The translations under genes were made by a program, and so were the position numbers. A stretch of DNA of 12,504 nt from Eubacterium sp. TM05-53 (GTDB lineage: Bacteria; Bacillota_I; Bacilli_A; Erysipelotrichales; Erysipelotrichaceae): positions 1-12,504 of the forward strand of contig NZ_QSPK01000066.1 of NCBI RefSeq assembly GCF_003436425.1, read 5' to 3'. Of this stretch, positions 1 to 6,628 are shown piece after piece. The notes beneath the pieces are model-generated. The model was not told the origin of the DNA. It worked only from the letters and a program-made list of their open reading frames with translations, and did not search any database. The first letter of the stretch is position 1. The number at the start of each line of letters is the position of its first letter.

Positions 1-118
1 AAATAGACATCATTAATGTCGAATATATTAACATGTCACCAATGTATCTGTTAAGCCTAATAATATTATTGATAATAAATGTTTGGGGAATTACTTACTA
101 AATGAAAGGGAACCTGTT

Positions 119-541
119 ATGTATGATCAAGAGAAAATTAAAAAGATGAAGAATCATGAACTTGCTATGGAAGCTTATTTCTATGCATATAATCATAAAT
201 TATTTGGTGGTGCATCTCAAAAAAAGGCTGTTAAATGTTATGAGCAGATTATTCTTGTTCTGGATCAGGATGAAAGAATGAATCTTCCATTTATTTCTAC
301 ATTTGGAAGATGTTATGTGGCCACTGAAAAGCGCTTGATAAAATGCACTAAGAAAATGTTTGGGTATAAAATTGAAGAACGAAATTGGAATGAAATTAAG
401 CATATATTCTACAATAGTACTGCATCAAGAGGTGCTTTAATATTGGATACGGTTTATGGTGAAGTGAAAATTGGAGTTCATCGAGATGGTGCAGGATATG
501 CATGTGAAGTGTTGAGAAAATTAAAGGAAGCCGCAAAATAA
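119..541 (+). CDS. small PH-like (YokE-type bacterial PH) domain protein
   Basis: A 140-residue cytoplasmic protein with no signal peptide or membrane segment. The first ~50 residues are charged and helical. Residues ~53-138 look like a bacterial PH fold: a run of strands with the pattern 'FGRCYVATEKRLI' (62-74), then 'RNWNEIKHIF' (88-97), then a strand pair around 'ALILDTVYGEVKI' (106-118), ending in a C-terminal helix (127-138). This order (strand, T-x-K/E-R-L-I, linker, 'I-x-x-I' strand, C-terminal helix) is typical of YokE-like PH proteins, whose ligands are mostly unknown. I chose ATG 119 because AAAGGG (105-110) sits 8 bases upstream; an in-frame TTG at 83 lacks such a site. The gene stands alone and is followed by a terminator. 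The domain is inferred from pattern only and the role is unknown. Confidence 0.72.
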   Translation: MYDQEKIKKMKNHELAMEAYFYAYNHKLFGGASQKKAVKCYEQIILVLDQDERMNLPFISTFGRCYVATEKRLIKCTKKMFGYKIEERNWNEIKHIFYNSTASRGALILDTVYGEVKIGVHRDGAGYACEVLRKLKEAAK

Positions 542-633
542 ATGTATGTATCATTGTTTTGACGTGGTATAAAAGTTTTGGAATCTCTCTTTAAATCTTT
601 TGGCTTTCGATTCAAGGAATTTCAAGTTCTTTG

Positions 634-662
634 AAAGATATGTTTTGTGCATATCTTTTTTT
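634..662 (+). terminator. intrinsic terminator after the PH-like gene
   Basis: AAAGATATG (634-642) pairs with CATATCTTT (650-658) around a 7-base loop and is followed by a T run to 662. It separates the PH-like gene from the MarR operon. A second, overlapping weak hairpin (TTTCAA/TTGAAA, about 620-636) lies just before it. Confidence 0.75.
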
Positions 663-663
663 A

Positions 664-692
664 TTGACTAAATAGTTAAGTAGGTATATAGT
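664..692 (+). promoter_or_regulatory. promoter of the MarR-ABC operon
   Basis: TTGACT at 664-669 and TATAGT at 687-692 are separated by exactly 17 bases, a near-consensus housekeeping sigma-factor promoter. Transcription would begin near 699, about 23 bases before the marR start codon. The spacer and the start region carry the operator-like repeats described separately. Confidence 0.75.
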
Positions 693-704
693 TAAGCTAC
701 TTAA
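673..704. promoter_or_regulatory. probable MarR operator (overlapping inverted repeats)
   Basis: TAGTTAAG occurs twice as a direct repeat (673-680 and 689/690-696). TTAAGTAG (676-683) is the exact inverse of CTACTTAA (697-704). TTAAG-CTA-CTTAA (692-704) is a perfect palindrome covering the expected transcription start. The repeats fill the -35/-10 spacer and the +1 region, so a dimer bound here would block RNA polymerase. Autoregulation by the downstream MarR protein is an inference from position and family habit. Confidence 0.65.
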
Positions 705-721
705 ATAAATTGGAGGTTCTT

Positions 722-1162
722 ATGGAAGTTCAAGATGAAGTACTAGATTTATTGTTTGATCTAACATATAAAGTCACGAATTTTGTTCGAAATAACCGTC
801 ATTGTAAAGATGGGCCTAGAATCAAAGATGTGATGTTGTTTAAAACGATTTATAAAGCAGAGAATCATCAGATCACAATGAGTGAACTGGCAAATATTCT
901 CGGTGTATCTCCAGCAGCTGTATCGCAGATGATTGCTGGATTTGAAAAGAAGGGCCTGCTTCAAAGGGTGCATTCGAATACGGATCGTAGAACGGTCTAT
1001 ATTCAAATTGTTCCAGAGGCAATCGACATGTTTCAAAAGCGTATGGATTCCCATATAGCTAATGTTTATTCATATTTAGATTATCTTGGGCCATCTGACT
1101 GTGCGCATTTAAGAGATATTTTAAAAAAGACCGCTCATTATATGGAGGAAAATAAAAAATGA
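722..1162 (+). CDS. MarR-family winged-helix transcriptional regulator
   Basis: A 146-residue dimeric DNA-binding repressor of the MarR family. N-terminal helices (1-35) and C-terminal helices (105-146) would form the dimer interface. The middle (about 35-100) is a winged helix-turn-helix: 'MSELANILGVSPAAVSQMIAGFEKKGLLQR' spans the helix pair and recognition helix, and the wing holds the family-typical 'D-R-R-T-V-Y-I' motif. I chose ATG 722 because GGAGG (712-716) lies 5 bases upstream; an upstream in-frame TTG at 710 would overlap that site. Its stop overlaps the next start codon (ATGA, 1159-1162), so it is translationally coupled to the ABC exporter. It probably senses a transported compound and derepresses its own operon. 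The ligand cannot be read from the sequence. Confidence 0.93.
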   Translation: MEVQDEVLDLLFDLTYKVTNFVRNNRHCKDGPRIKDVMLFKTIYKAENHQITMSELANILGVSPAAVSQMIAGFEKKGLLQRVHSNTDRRTVYIQIVPEAIDMFQKRMDSHIANVYSYLDYLGPSDCAHLRDILKKTAHYMEENKK

Positions 1163-3342
1163 CAAAGATTATGAAATATTTAAAGCCATATTGGCTATCC
1201 ATTGTCCTTGCCCTTGGTTTGTTGTTTGGACAAGCCACATGCGAACTGACAATGCCGGATTATATGCAAAACATTGTCAATACAGGCATTCAAAATGGAG
1301 GTATTGAAAGTGGTGTTTATGAACAGGTTCGTGAAAGCACATTCAATTCGTATGTAATGTTCGCAACCGATTCTGAAAAAGATTTAATGACATCTTCTTA
1401 TAAGCTGGTTACACCAAGTAAGGCAACTAAGGAAGAAAAAACAAAAATTCCAGCTTTGAAAACAGAGAATGTATATCTATTAAAAGATATCAGTGAAGAA
1501 AAGGAAGAAAAGCTTTCTTCCACTTTGACCCTACTTCAAATGACAATGGTAGAAGTGAGTAAGGATGCTAAAAAGAACAATGTACAAATACCACAACTAG
1601 TGATGATGAATGGTATGGATACATATAGAAAAGCTGCAAAATCCGAGATTTCTAAACTCGGCGATTCGACAGTAACAAGCATGAGCTCACAATTTTTAAA
1701 GAAGGAATATAGTAATCTAGGAATGGATATGGAAAAGATTCAACAAGACTATATTATCTATTCAGGACTTAAGATGTTAGGGTATGCCCTAGGCAGTGCT
1801 GTATGTGCAATTCTTGTAGGATTCTTGGCAAGTCGTATTGCGGCAGGCTTCTCTAAAGATTTGCGTGAAGCCGTATTTGAAAAAGTGACTCATTTTTCCA
1901 ATGAGAACCTAAATACATTTAGTACATCCAGTTTGATTACACGTACCACAAATGATATTCAACAACTACAGATGACGGTGGCAATGTTTTTAAGAATTGT
2001 CATGTATGCACCAATTATTGGGATTGGAGCCATACTACACGTCATTGAGTCTGGAGCGAATATGACTTGGATTCTAGCTTTATGTGTAGTGATCATTTTA
2101 AGCGTTGTATTTGCGATTTTTATGATTGTCATGCCAAAATTTAAGATCATGCAGAAAATGATTGATAAGATGAATAGCGTTGTACGAGAATTATTAGATG
2201 GAATGTTAGTCATTCGTGCGTTCAATAATGAGCATCTTGAAGAAGCTAAATTTGATAAAGCCAATAAAGACATTACTTCTGTTTCTTTATTTACAACACG
2301 AGCTATGGCGTTTATGATGCCAATCATGATGTTTTTAATGAACGGTACCACACTTATGATTCTATGGTTTGGATCGAAACAAGTGGATGCCGGCATCATT
2401 CAAGTTGGTAGTATCATGGCCTTTATGCAGTATGCGATGCAAGTCATTATGGCTTTCTTAATGATTACCATGGTTGCGATTATGCTTCCTCGTGCCAATG
2501 TCAGTGCTTTACGTATTCATGAAGTATTAAGCAGTGATATTACAGTAAAAGATAAAGAGAATACGAAAGATTTCTCATCCAATATGCGAGGTGTTGTATC
2601 CTTTAAAAACGTATCTTTTCGATATCCAGGTGCCGATGAAGATGTTTTAAGCCATATTAGTTTTGAAACAAAACCAGGAGAAACGACTGCCTTTATTGGA
2701 AGTACAGGATCTGGTAAGTCGACATTGATCAACTTAGTACCAAGATTCTATGATGTGACAAGTGGATCTATTTGTGTGGATGGTGTAGACATTCGAGATG
2801 TCAAACAAGAGGATTTAAGAAGTCGCATTGGCTATGTTCCACAAAAAGGTGTGTTACTATCAGGAGATATTGAATCCAACTTATTATATTCAAAGAAAGA
2901 TGCCAATGCAAAAGACATTGAGTCTGCTTTATCTATTTCTCAAAGTACGGAGTTTGTTTCTAAAAAACCAGAAGGCATCCACTCCGAAATTAGTCAGGGT
3001 GGTACAAACGTATCGGGTGGACAAAGACAAAGACTATCGATTGCACGTGCCATTGTGCGTAAGCCTGAAATCTATATTTTCGATGATAGCTTTAGTGCAT
3101 TAGACTTTAAAACGGATGCCAAACTTAGAGAAGCTTTGGCGAAGTCTTGTAAAGAAACAAAGAGCACGGTATTACTTGTAGCCCAACGTATTTCAAGTAT
3201 TCTACATGCCGATCAAATCATTGTACTCGATGAAGGGAAAATGGTTGGAAAAGGTACACATGCCGAATTGATGAAATCATGTGATGTGTATCAACAGATC
3301 GCATCGAGCCAGTTGACAAAGGAGGAACTTGCCAATGTCTAA
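1159..3342 (+). CDS. ABC exporter half-transporter, subunit with degenerate catalytic residues and extracellular insertion
   Basis: A 727-residue type-IV (multidrug-type) ABC half-exporter: six membrane helices, then an ATPase domain from about residue 480. Walker A is GSTGSGKST (514-522, K520), the signature is VSGGQ (618-622, intact), and Walker B ends in D642. The usual catalytic glutamate is Asp (D643) and the switch histidine is Gln (Q676). This is the pattern of the degenerate-site member of a heterodimer such as TM287. Between TM1 (~12-32) and TM2 (~198-227) lies an extra ~150-residue polar segment (~45-195), which by topology faces outside and accounts for the length above the usual ~580. 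The start overlaps the marR stop (ATGA), and the 3' end overlaps the next gene by 8 bases. Likely function is ATP-driven export of drugs, lipids or peptides; the substrate is unknown. Confidence 0.95.
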   Translation: MTKIMKYLKPYWLSIVLALGLLFGQATCELTMPDYMQNIVNTGIQNGGIESGVYEQVRESTFNSYVMFATDSEKDLMTSSYKLVTPSKATKEEKTKIPALKTENVYLLKDISEEKEEKLSSTLTLLQMTMVEVSKDAKKNNVQIPQLVMMNGMDTYRKAAKSEISKLGDSTVTSMSSQFLKKEYSNLGMDMEKIQQDYIIYSGLKMLGYALGSAVCAILVGFLASRIAAGFSKDLREAVFEKVTHFSNENLNTFSTSSLITRTTNDIQQLQMTVAMFLRIVMYAPIIGIGAILHVIESGANMTWILALCVVIILSVVFAIFMIVMPKFKIMQKMIDKMNSVVRELLDGMLVIRAFNNEHLEEAKFDKANKDITSVSLFTTRAMAFMMPIMMFLMNGTTLMILWFGSKQVDAGIIQVGSIMAFMQYAMQVIMAFLMITMVAIMLPRANVSALRIHEVLSSDITVKDKENTKDFSSNMRGVVSFKNVSFRYPGADEDVLSHISFETKPGETTAFIGSTGSGKSTLINLVPRFYDVTSGSICVDGVDIRDVKQEDLRSRIGYVPQKGVLLSGDIESNLLYSKKDANAKDIESALSISQSTEFVSKKPEGIHSEISQGGTNVSGGQRQRLSIARAIVRKPEIYIFDDSFSALDFKTDAKLREALAKSCKETKSTVLLVAQRISSILHADQIIVLDEGKMVGKGTHAELMKSCDVYQQIASSQLTKEELANV

Positions 3343-5170
3343 TCAGAAACAAAACAATCGTCCAAGAGGTCCTATGGGCCATGGTATGCGTGGTGGTGAA
3401 AAGGCAAAAGATTTCAAGGGTACCATGAAGAAGTTGTTCAATTATATCAAACCTTTTAAATTCACCTTCTTAATTGGTATTCTTTGTGCTGTTGTATCCG
3501 TATGTATTATGGTCATTGGGCCCAAGATTCAAGGTAACATTATTACCGAGATTGCCAAGGGCTTTATGAATAAAGTACAGGGCAAGGGTGGCATTGACTT
3601 TGATGCGATCAAAAAAACGTGTGCCTTATTATTAGCTATCTATGCCATGAGTACAGCCTTCTCGTATTTACAAGGCTGGTTGATGAGTGGTGTATCGAAT
3701 AAAATGGGATATCAGCTTCGTAAGGAAATGAATCAAAAGATTGATAAGCTTCCACTATCTTACTTTGATAAAAACTCTCATGGAGATCTTCTTTCAAGAT
3801 TTACCAATGATGTGGATACATTGGTTCAATCTTTAAACCAATCTTTATCCACTATGGTATCAAGTATTGTACAAATTATTGGCTTTCTAGTCATGATGAT
3901 TAGTATTTCATGGAAAATGACATTAATGGCTCTAGTGGTAATTCCATTAAGTATGATCTTAGTCATGGTTGTCGTGAAGAAGAGTCAACGCTACTTTAAG
4001 GCGCAACAAAAATCATTAGGCTTAGTGAATGGTCATATTGAAGAGATGTATGCAGCCCACAATATTGTGAAGGCTTTTAATGGAGAAGAAGATTCTTTAC
4101 ATTCTTTTAAAGAATATAATGATCAACTCTATACAAGTGCTTGGAAATCTCAATTCTTATCTGGTCTTATGATGCCTTTGACAAACCTAATTGGAAATAT
4201 TGGCTATGTGGGTGTATGTATTCTAGGTGGGTATTTAACGATTCATGGTGAAATTGCGGTAGGAGATATTCAATCGTTTATTACGTATACACGTAACTTT
4301 ACTCAGCCTATCTCACAAATCTCACAATCCATGAATATGTTACAAAGTACAGCTGCAGCTGCAGAGCGTGTATTTGAATTCTTGGCAAGTCAAGAAGAGG
4401 TGGCTGAAGTAGAAAATCCAGTTGTATTAGATGATGTTCAAGGTCAAGTGACTTTTGAGAATGTATGTTTTGGATATGATCCAAGTAAGATTGTTATCAA
4501 TGATTTTTCTATGTATATCAAGCCAGGCCAAACAACTGCCATTGTAGGACCAACAGGTGCAGGTAAAACAACGATTGTCAAATTATTGATGCGTTTTTAT
4601 GAATTAAATTCAGGCGCTATTTATATTGATGGCCATAATATTACGGATTATACAAGAAGTGGTTTACGTAATATGGTGGGTATGGTATTGCAGGATGCCT
4701 GGCTATTTGAAGGGAGCATTCTAGAAAACTTACGATTTGGACGACCTAACGCAACGGATGAAGAAGTCGTGAAAGCGGCTAAGGCAGCGCATGTGGATCA
4801 CTTTATCCATACCTTAGATCATGGTTATGATACGGTATTAAATGAAGCTTCTAGTAATATTAGCCAGGGACAAAGACAATTACTAACGATTGCCCGTGCC
4901 TTCTTGGCAGATCCTAAGATCTTGATTTTGGATGAAGCCACAAGTAGTGTGGATACACGTACGGAGGTCTTGATCCAAAAGGGAATGGATGAGTTGATGA
5001 AGGGTCGTACTAGCTTTGTGATAGCGCACCGTCTATCTACGATTCGTGATGCGGATAATATTATTGTGATGGATCATGGAGACATTGTTGAAGTAGGTAG
5101 TCACAATGAGTTGATGAAGCGCAATGGCTTCTATACGAAGTTATATAATGCTCAATTTGAAGAGGCCTAA
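3335..5170 (+). CDS. ABC exporter half-transporter, catalytic partner subunit
   Basis: A 611-residue half-exporter partnering the preceding gene. It has an N-terminal polar, Gly/Arg-rich tail (residues 1-30), six membrane helices, and an ATPase domain from about 370. Walker A is GPTGAGKTT (405-413, K411). Walker B is ILILDE with D533 and catalytic E534, and the switch histidine is H565, all canonical. The signature is altered to SQGQ (510-513) in place of SGGQ. In the assembled pair, this subunit's Walker motifs plus the partner's VSGGQ give one competent ATP site, while the partner's Asp/Gln residues plus this SQGQ give the degenerate site. I chose ATG 3335 because AAAGGAGG (3318-3325) is 9 bases upstream; an in-frame TTG at 3329 would be too close to it. 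It overlaps the upstream gene by 8 bases, which suggests coupled 1:1 synthesis. Confidence 0.96.
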   Translation: MSNQKQNNRPRGPMGHGMRGGEKAKDFKGTMKKLFNYIKPFKFTFLIGILCAVVSVCIMVIGPKIQGNIITEIAKGFMNKVQGKGGIDFDAIKKTCALLLAIYAMSTAFSYLQGWLMSGVSNKMGYQLRKEMNQKIDKLPLSYFDKNSHGDLLSRFTNDVDTLVQSLNQSLSTMVSSIVQIIGFLVMMISISWKMTLMALVVIPLSMILVMVVVKKSQRYFKAQQKSLGLVNGHIEEMYAAHNIVKAFNGEEDSLHSFKEYNDQLYTSAWKSQFLSGLMMPLTNLIGNIGYVGVCILGGYLTIHGEIAVGDIQSFITYTRNFTQPISQISQSMNMLQSTAAAAERVFEFLASQEEVAEVENPVVLDDVQGQVTFENVCFGYDPSKIVINDFSMYIKPGQTTAIVGPTGAGKTTIVKLLMRFYELNSGAIYIDGHNITDYTRSGLRNMVGMVLQDAWLFEGSILENLRFGRPNATDEEVVKAAKAAHVDHFIHTLDHGYDTVLNEASSNISQGQRQLLTIARAFLADPKILILDEATSSVDTRTEVLIQKGMDELMKGRTSFVIAHRLSTIRDADNIIVMDHGDIVEVGSHNELMKRNGFYTKLYNAQFEEA

Positions 5171-5172
5171 GC

Positions 5173-5424
5173 ATGCGTAAGATCATAGTGGATTTGAATG
5201 AAGTAAAAGACAATGAATATTCTATGATGTATGAACTTTTTGGGTTAGATGTACAACATAAATCGTATGAAGATTTTGAAAGAAGAATGCTTCAAATGTC
5301 GATTGAAACAATTATTGAGGTAAAGAATCGAGAACAGAATTTAAAATTATGTCCAAAATGGATCTTTGTGTTAGAGGACATTCAACAAAAGAGTGATTGT
5401 ATGTATTGTATTTGGGGTGAGTAG
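5173..5424 (+). CDS. small protein of unknown function ending the exporter operon
   Basis: An 83-residue protein I do not recognise. It starts 2 bases after the exporter stop codon, with AGAGG (5161-5165) 7 bases upstream, so it is very likely co-transcribed and coupled. It has no membrane segment or signal. An N-terminal strand ('KIIVDLNEV', 3-11) is followed by acidic and amphipathic helices (12-55). A short C-terminal region then contains 'LCPKWIFVLED' and a 'DCMYCIWGE' tail, giving three Cys residues in the last ~25 positions. The Cys-x-x-Cys pair near the end could bind metal or be redox active, but nothing proves this. Its place after a MarR-ABC unit suggests an accessory to the exporter or a small regulator. 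Coding is supported by start, spacing and continuity. Confidence 0.62.
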   Translation: MRKIIVDLNEVKDNEYSMMYELFGLDVQHKSYEDFERRMLQMSIETIIEVKNREQNLKLCPKWIFVLEDIQQKSDCMYCIWGE

Positions 5425-5433
5425 TGGTATTAT
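5406..5433 (+). promoter_or_regulatory. promoter of the putative small RNA
   Basis: TTGTAT (5406-5411), a 16-base spacer and TATTAT (5428-5433) preceded by TGG (5425-5427) give an extended -10 promoter inside the end of the 83-residue ORF. Transcription would start near 5440. Confidence 0.5.
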
Positions 5434-5439
5434 ATATAC

Positions 5440-5564
5440 ACTATAAAGGCGAGGAACTTAAAAAACTTTGGAGCGCTGATGATGCCATCGCCACCCTGGG
5501 CCCTTTTCAAAAAAACAATACAGGGACAATGATCATCCAAAAGAGACACTTCGGTGTCTTTTTT
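5440..5564 (+). ncRNA. putative structured small RNA, unassigned family
   Basis: This ~125-base non-coding stretch lies between the exporter operon and ireB, with its own promoter and terminator. Stem I: GGCGAGG (5448-5454) pairs with CC-A-TCGCC (5485-5492), 7 pairs with one bulged A, closing a 30-base loop. Stem II: CCCTG (5494-5498) pairs with CAGGG (5521-5525). Within the stem I loop, GATGAT (5478-5483) and TTTG (5467-5470) can pair with ATCATC (5532-5537) and CAAA (5538-5541) just before the terminator, giving a possible pseudoknot. It lacks the T-box GGTGG/ACCGCG block, SRP-RNA core and tmRNA features. The segments GGCGA, GGAGCG and CCCTGGGC recall the ZTP (pfl) riboswitch core, but the enclosing P1 stem is absent. 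It could instead be a structured 3' end of the exporter mRNA. Confidence 0.45.
5541..5564 (+). terminator. UUCG-capped intrinsic terminator
   Basis: AGAC-AC type stem: AAGAGACAC (5541-5549) pairs with GTGTCTTTT (5554-5562) around a TTCG tetraloop closed by C-G, followed by a T run to 5564. It would end both the exporter transcript and the putative small RNA. It is the strongest terminator in the window. Confidence 0.85.
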
Positions 5565-5604
5565 GCAGATTAGGGCTCGAATATCTCACTTTTAGATAAA
5601 TCGC

Positions 5605-5633
5605 TTTCTTTTTGATTGAGATTCATATATAAT
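5605..5633 (+). promoter_or_regulatory. promoter of the ireB-ruvX-yrzB-mltG cluster
   Basis: A perfect TATAAT (5628-5633) lies 17 bases after TTTCTT (5605-5610), about 26 bases before the ireB start. The -35 element is weak but the -10 element and spacing are ideal. Confidence 0.6.
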
Positions 5634-5659
5634 AAAAACGTGTTAAGGAGTGTGAAATT

Positions 5660-5911
5660 ATGAAAGACATTACCGAAACAATGACATTTACTACGGAAGA
5701 GATTCGTCGTGAGAATATCAAGATGATTCTTCGTGAAGTAAGTGATGCTTTGGAAGAACGTGGTTATAATTCAGAAAATCAGATTGCTGGTTATTTGATC
5801 AGTAACGACCCAGCGTATATTTCTTCTCACAAGAATGCTCGTAACTTGATCCAAAAGATTGAACGTTATGAAATCATTGAAGAACTTGTACGTGCGTATT
5901 TAGAGAAATAA
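5660..5911 (+). CDS. ireB: IreB family regulatory phosphoprotein (UPF0297, YrzL)
   Basis: An 83-residue member of the IreB/UPF0297 family. In Enterococcus faecalis, IreB is a small dimeric cytoplasmic protein phosphorylated near its N-terminus by the PASTA kinase IreK, and it counters cephalosporin resistance. The family core is plain here: '[15 protein letters not shown]' (40-54), '[23 protein letters not shown]' (59-81). The N-terminus carries five threonines (5, 7, 9, 11, 12), plausible kinase targets given the family. The start is set by AAGGAG (5645-5650), 9 bases upstream. The stop overlaps the ruvX start (TAATG). In other Firmicutes this gene commonly sits with ruvX and a DUF1292 gene, as here; the usual upstream alaS is not present. 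Confidence 0.95.
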   Translation: MKDITETMTFTTEEIRRENIKMILREVSDALEERGYNSENQIAGYLISNDPAYISSHKNARNLIQKIERYEIIEELVRAYLEK

Positions 5912-6336
5912 TGGATCGTATAATTGGTTTAGATCTTGGTTCAAAAACTTGTGGTGTATCGATTTGTGATGCGCTTCATATTACGTGTCGTGCTTTAACG
6001 ACAGTGCGTTTTGAATCAGATGATTATGATGCTTGTTTAGAAGAAGTTTTAAGGCTATTAAAAGAAAATAAAGTCAAAGAAGTAGTTTTAGGCTTGCCAA
6101 AGCACATGAATGGAGATATCGGAATTCGTGGTGAAATATCTTGTGAATTTGCCAAGAAATTAGAATCTTCGGGTATTACAGTTCATCTATGGGATGAGCG
6201 ACTAACAACGGTTGCGGCCGAAAAAATCTTACTACAGGGGGATGTTTCTAGAAAGAAACGTAAAAAAGTAATTGATCAGATGGCTGCCGTTCAAATTTTA
6301 CAGAGTTTTTTAGACAGACAAAACGGGGGATTCTAA
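5911..6336 (+). CDS. ruvX: YqgF/RuvX family nuclease (16S pre-rRNA processing / putative Holliday junction resolvase)
   Basis: A 141-residue RNase H-like protein of the normal length for the family. Conserved blocks are 'GLDLGSKTCGVS' (6-17, with catalytic D8), 'VVLGLPKHMNG' (58-68), 'WDERLTT' (94-100, with E96) and 'DQMAAVQILQ' (122-131, with D122), so all expected acidic residues are present. Bacterial YqgF trims the 5' end of 16S pre-rRNA; Holliday junction resolution was predicted from fold and is supported in some species. It shares one base with the ireB stop (TAATG), indicating coupling. A hairpin surrounds its stop codon. Confidence 0.95.
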   Translation: MDRIIGLDLGSKTCGVSICDALHITCRALTTVRFESDDYDACLEEVLRLLKENKVKEVVLGLPKHMNGDIGIRGEISCEFAKKLESSGITVHLWDERLTTVAAEKILLQGDVSRKKRKKVIDQMAAVQILQSFLDRQNGGF

Positions 6337-6352
6337 GTCCTCCTTTATTTTT
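6325..6352 (+). terminator. possible weak terminator or attenuator around the ruvX stop
   Basis: GGGGGA (6325-6330) pairs with TCCTCC (6338-6343), with one G-U pair, around a 7-base loop that holds the ruvX stop codon. It is followed by TTTATTTTTG. It could partially terminate or protect the transcript before yrzB. No separate promoter is evident for yrzB. Confidence 0.4.
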
Positions 6353-6370
6353 GAAAGGAAAAGTATATTT

Positions 6371-6628
6371 ATGTTAGATTCAAATAGTTTATATGTATAT
6401 GACGAAGATGGAAACGAAAAAAAGATGACCATCCTATTCACTTTCGACAGTGATGAAACGGGATGCCAATATGTGGTTTTCCAAGATCCAGACAATGATG
6501 AGGGCGAAGTATTCGCATCTCGCTATGACGACAAAGGTCAGTTGATTCCTATTGAAAGCGAAGCCGAATGGGAAATGGTAGAAGAAGTAATCAACACGTT
6601 TGTTGAGGACGAGGAAAATGCCGACTAG
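6371..6628 (+). CDS. DUF1292 family protein (YrzB-like)
   Basis: An 85-residue, strongly acidic soluble protein of the DUF1292/YrzB family. The family pattern is visible: 'Y-D-E-D-G-N-E' (10-16), 'LFTFDSDETGCQYVVFQD' (22-39), and a C-terminal 'SEAEWEMVEEVINTFVEDEE' helix (63-82). Function is unknown in the family; it persistently neighbours ireB and ruvX, which argues for a linked role. AAAGGA (6354-6359) lies 11 bases before the ATG, a slightly long spacing. Its 3' end overlaps mltG by 11 bases. Confidence 0.92.
   Translation: MLDSNSLYVYDEDGNEKKMTILFTFDSDETGCQYVVFQDPDNDEGEVFASRYDDKGQLIPIESEAEWEMVEEVINTFVEDEENAD

Noticed and set aside
6..20. Short inverted repeat GACAT-CATTA-ATGTC at the left edge
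   Set aside because: The arms are only 5 bases, without a T run or promoter relation; expected often in AT-rich DNA.
1959..2399. 146-residue open frame on the - strand inside the first exporter gene
   Set aside because: It is antisense to well-conserved exporter membrane helices, has no ribosome site and resembles no protein; a shadow frame.
3058..3190. First exporter subunit as a decayed pseudogene because of missing Glu and His
   Set aside because: The frame is intact and the changes are exactly those of degenerate-site subunits in heterodimeric exporters, matched by changes in the partner.
5448..5503. ZTP (pfl) riboswitch
   Set aside because: GGCGA, GGAGCG and CCCTGGGC look similar to conserved positions, but the sequence upstream of GGCGA cannot pair with that after GGAGCG to form P1, and no purine or folate gene follows.
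5425..5564. T-box leader or SRP/4.5S RNA
   Set aside because: No T-box sequence or specifier arm, and no SRP GGUC-CGGAAG core was found.
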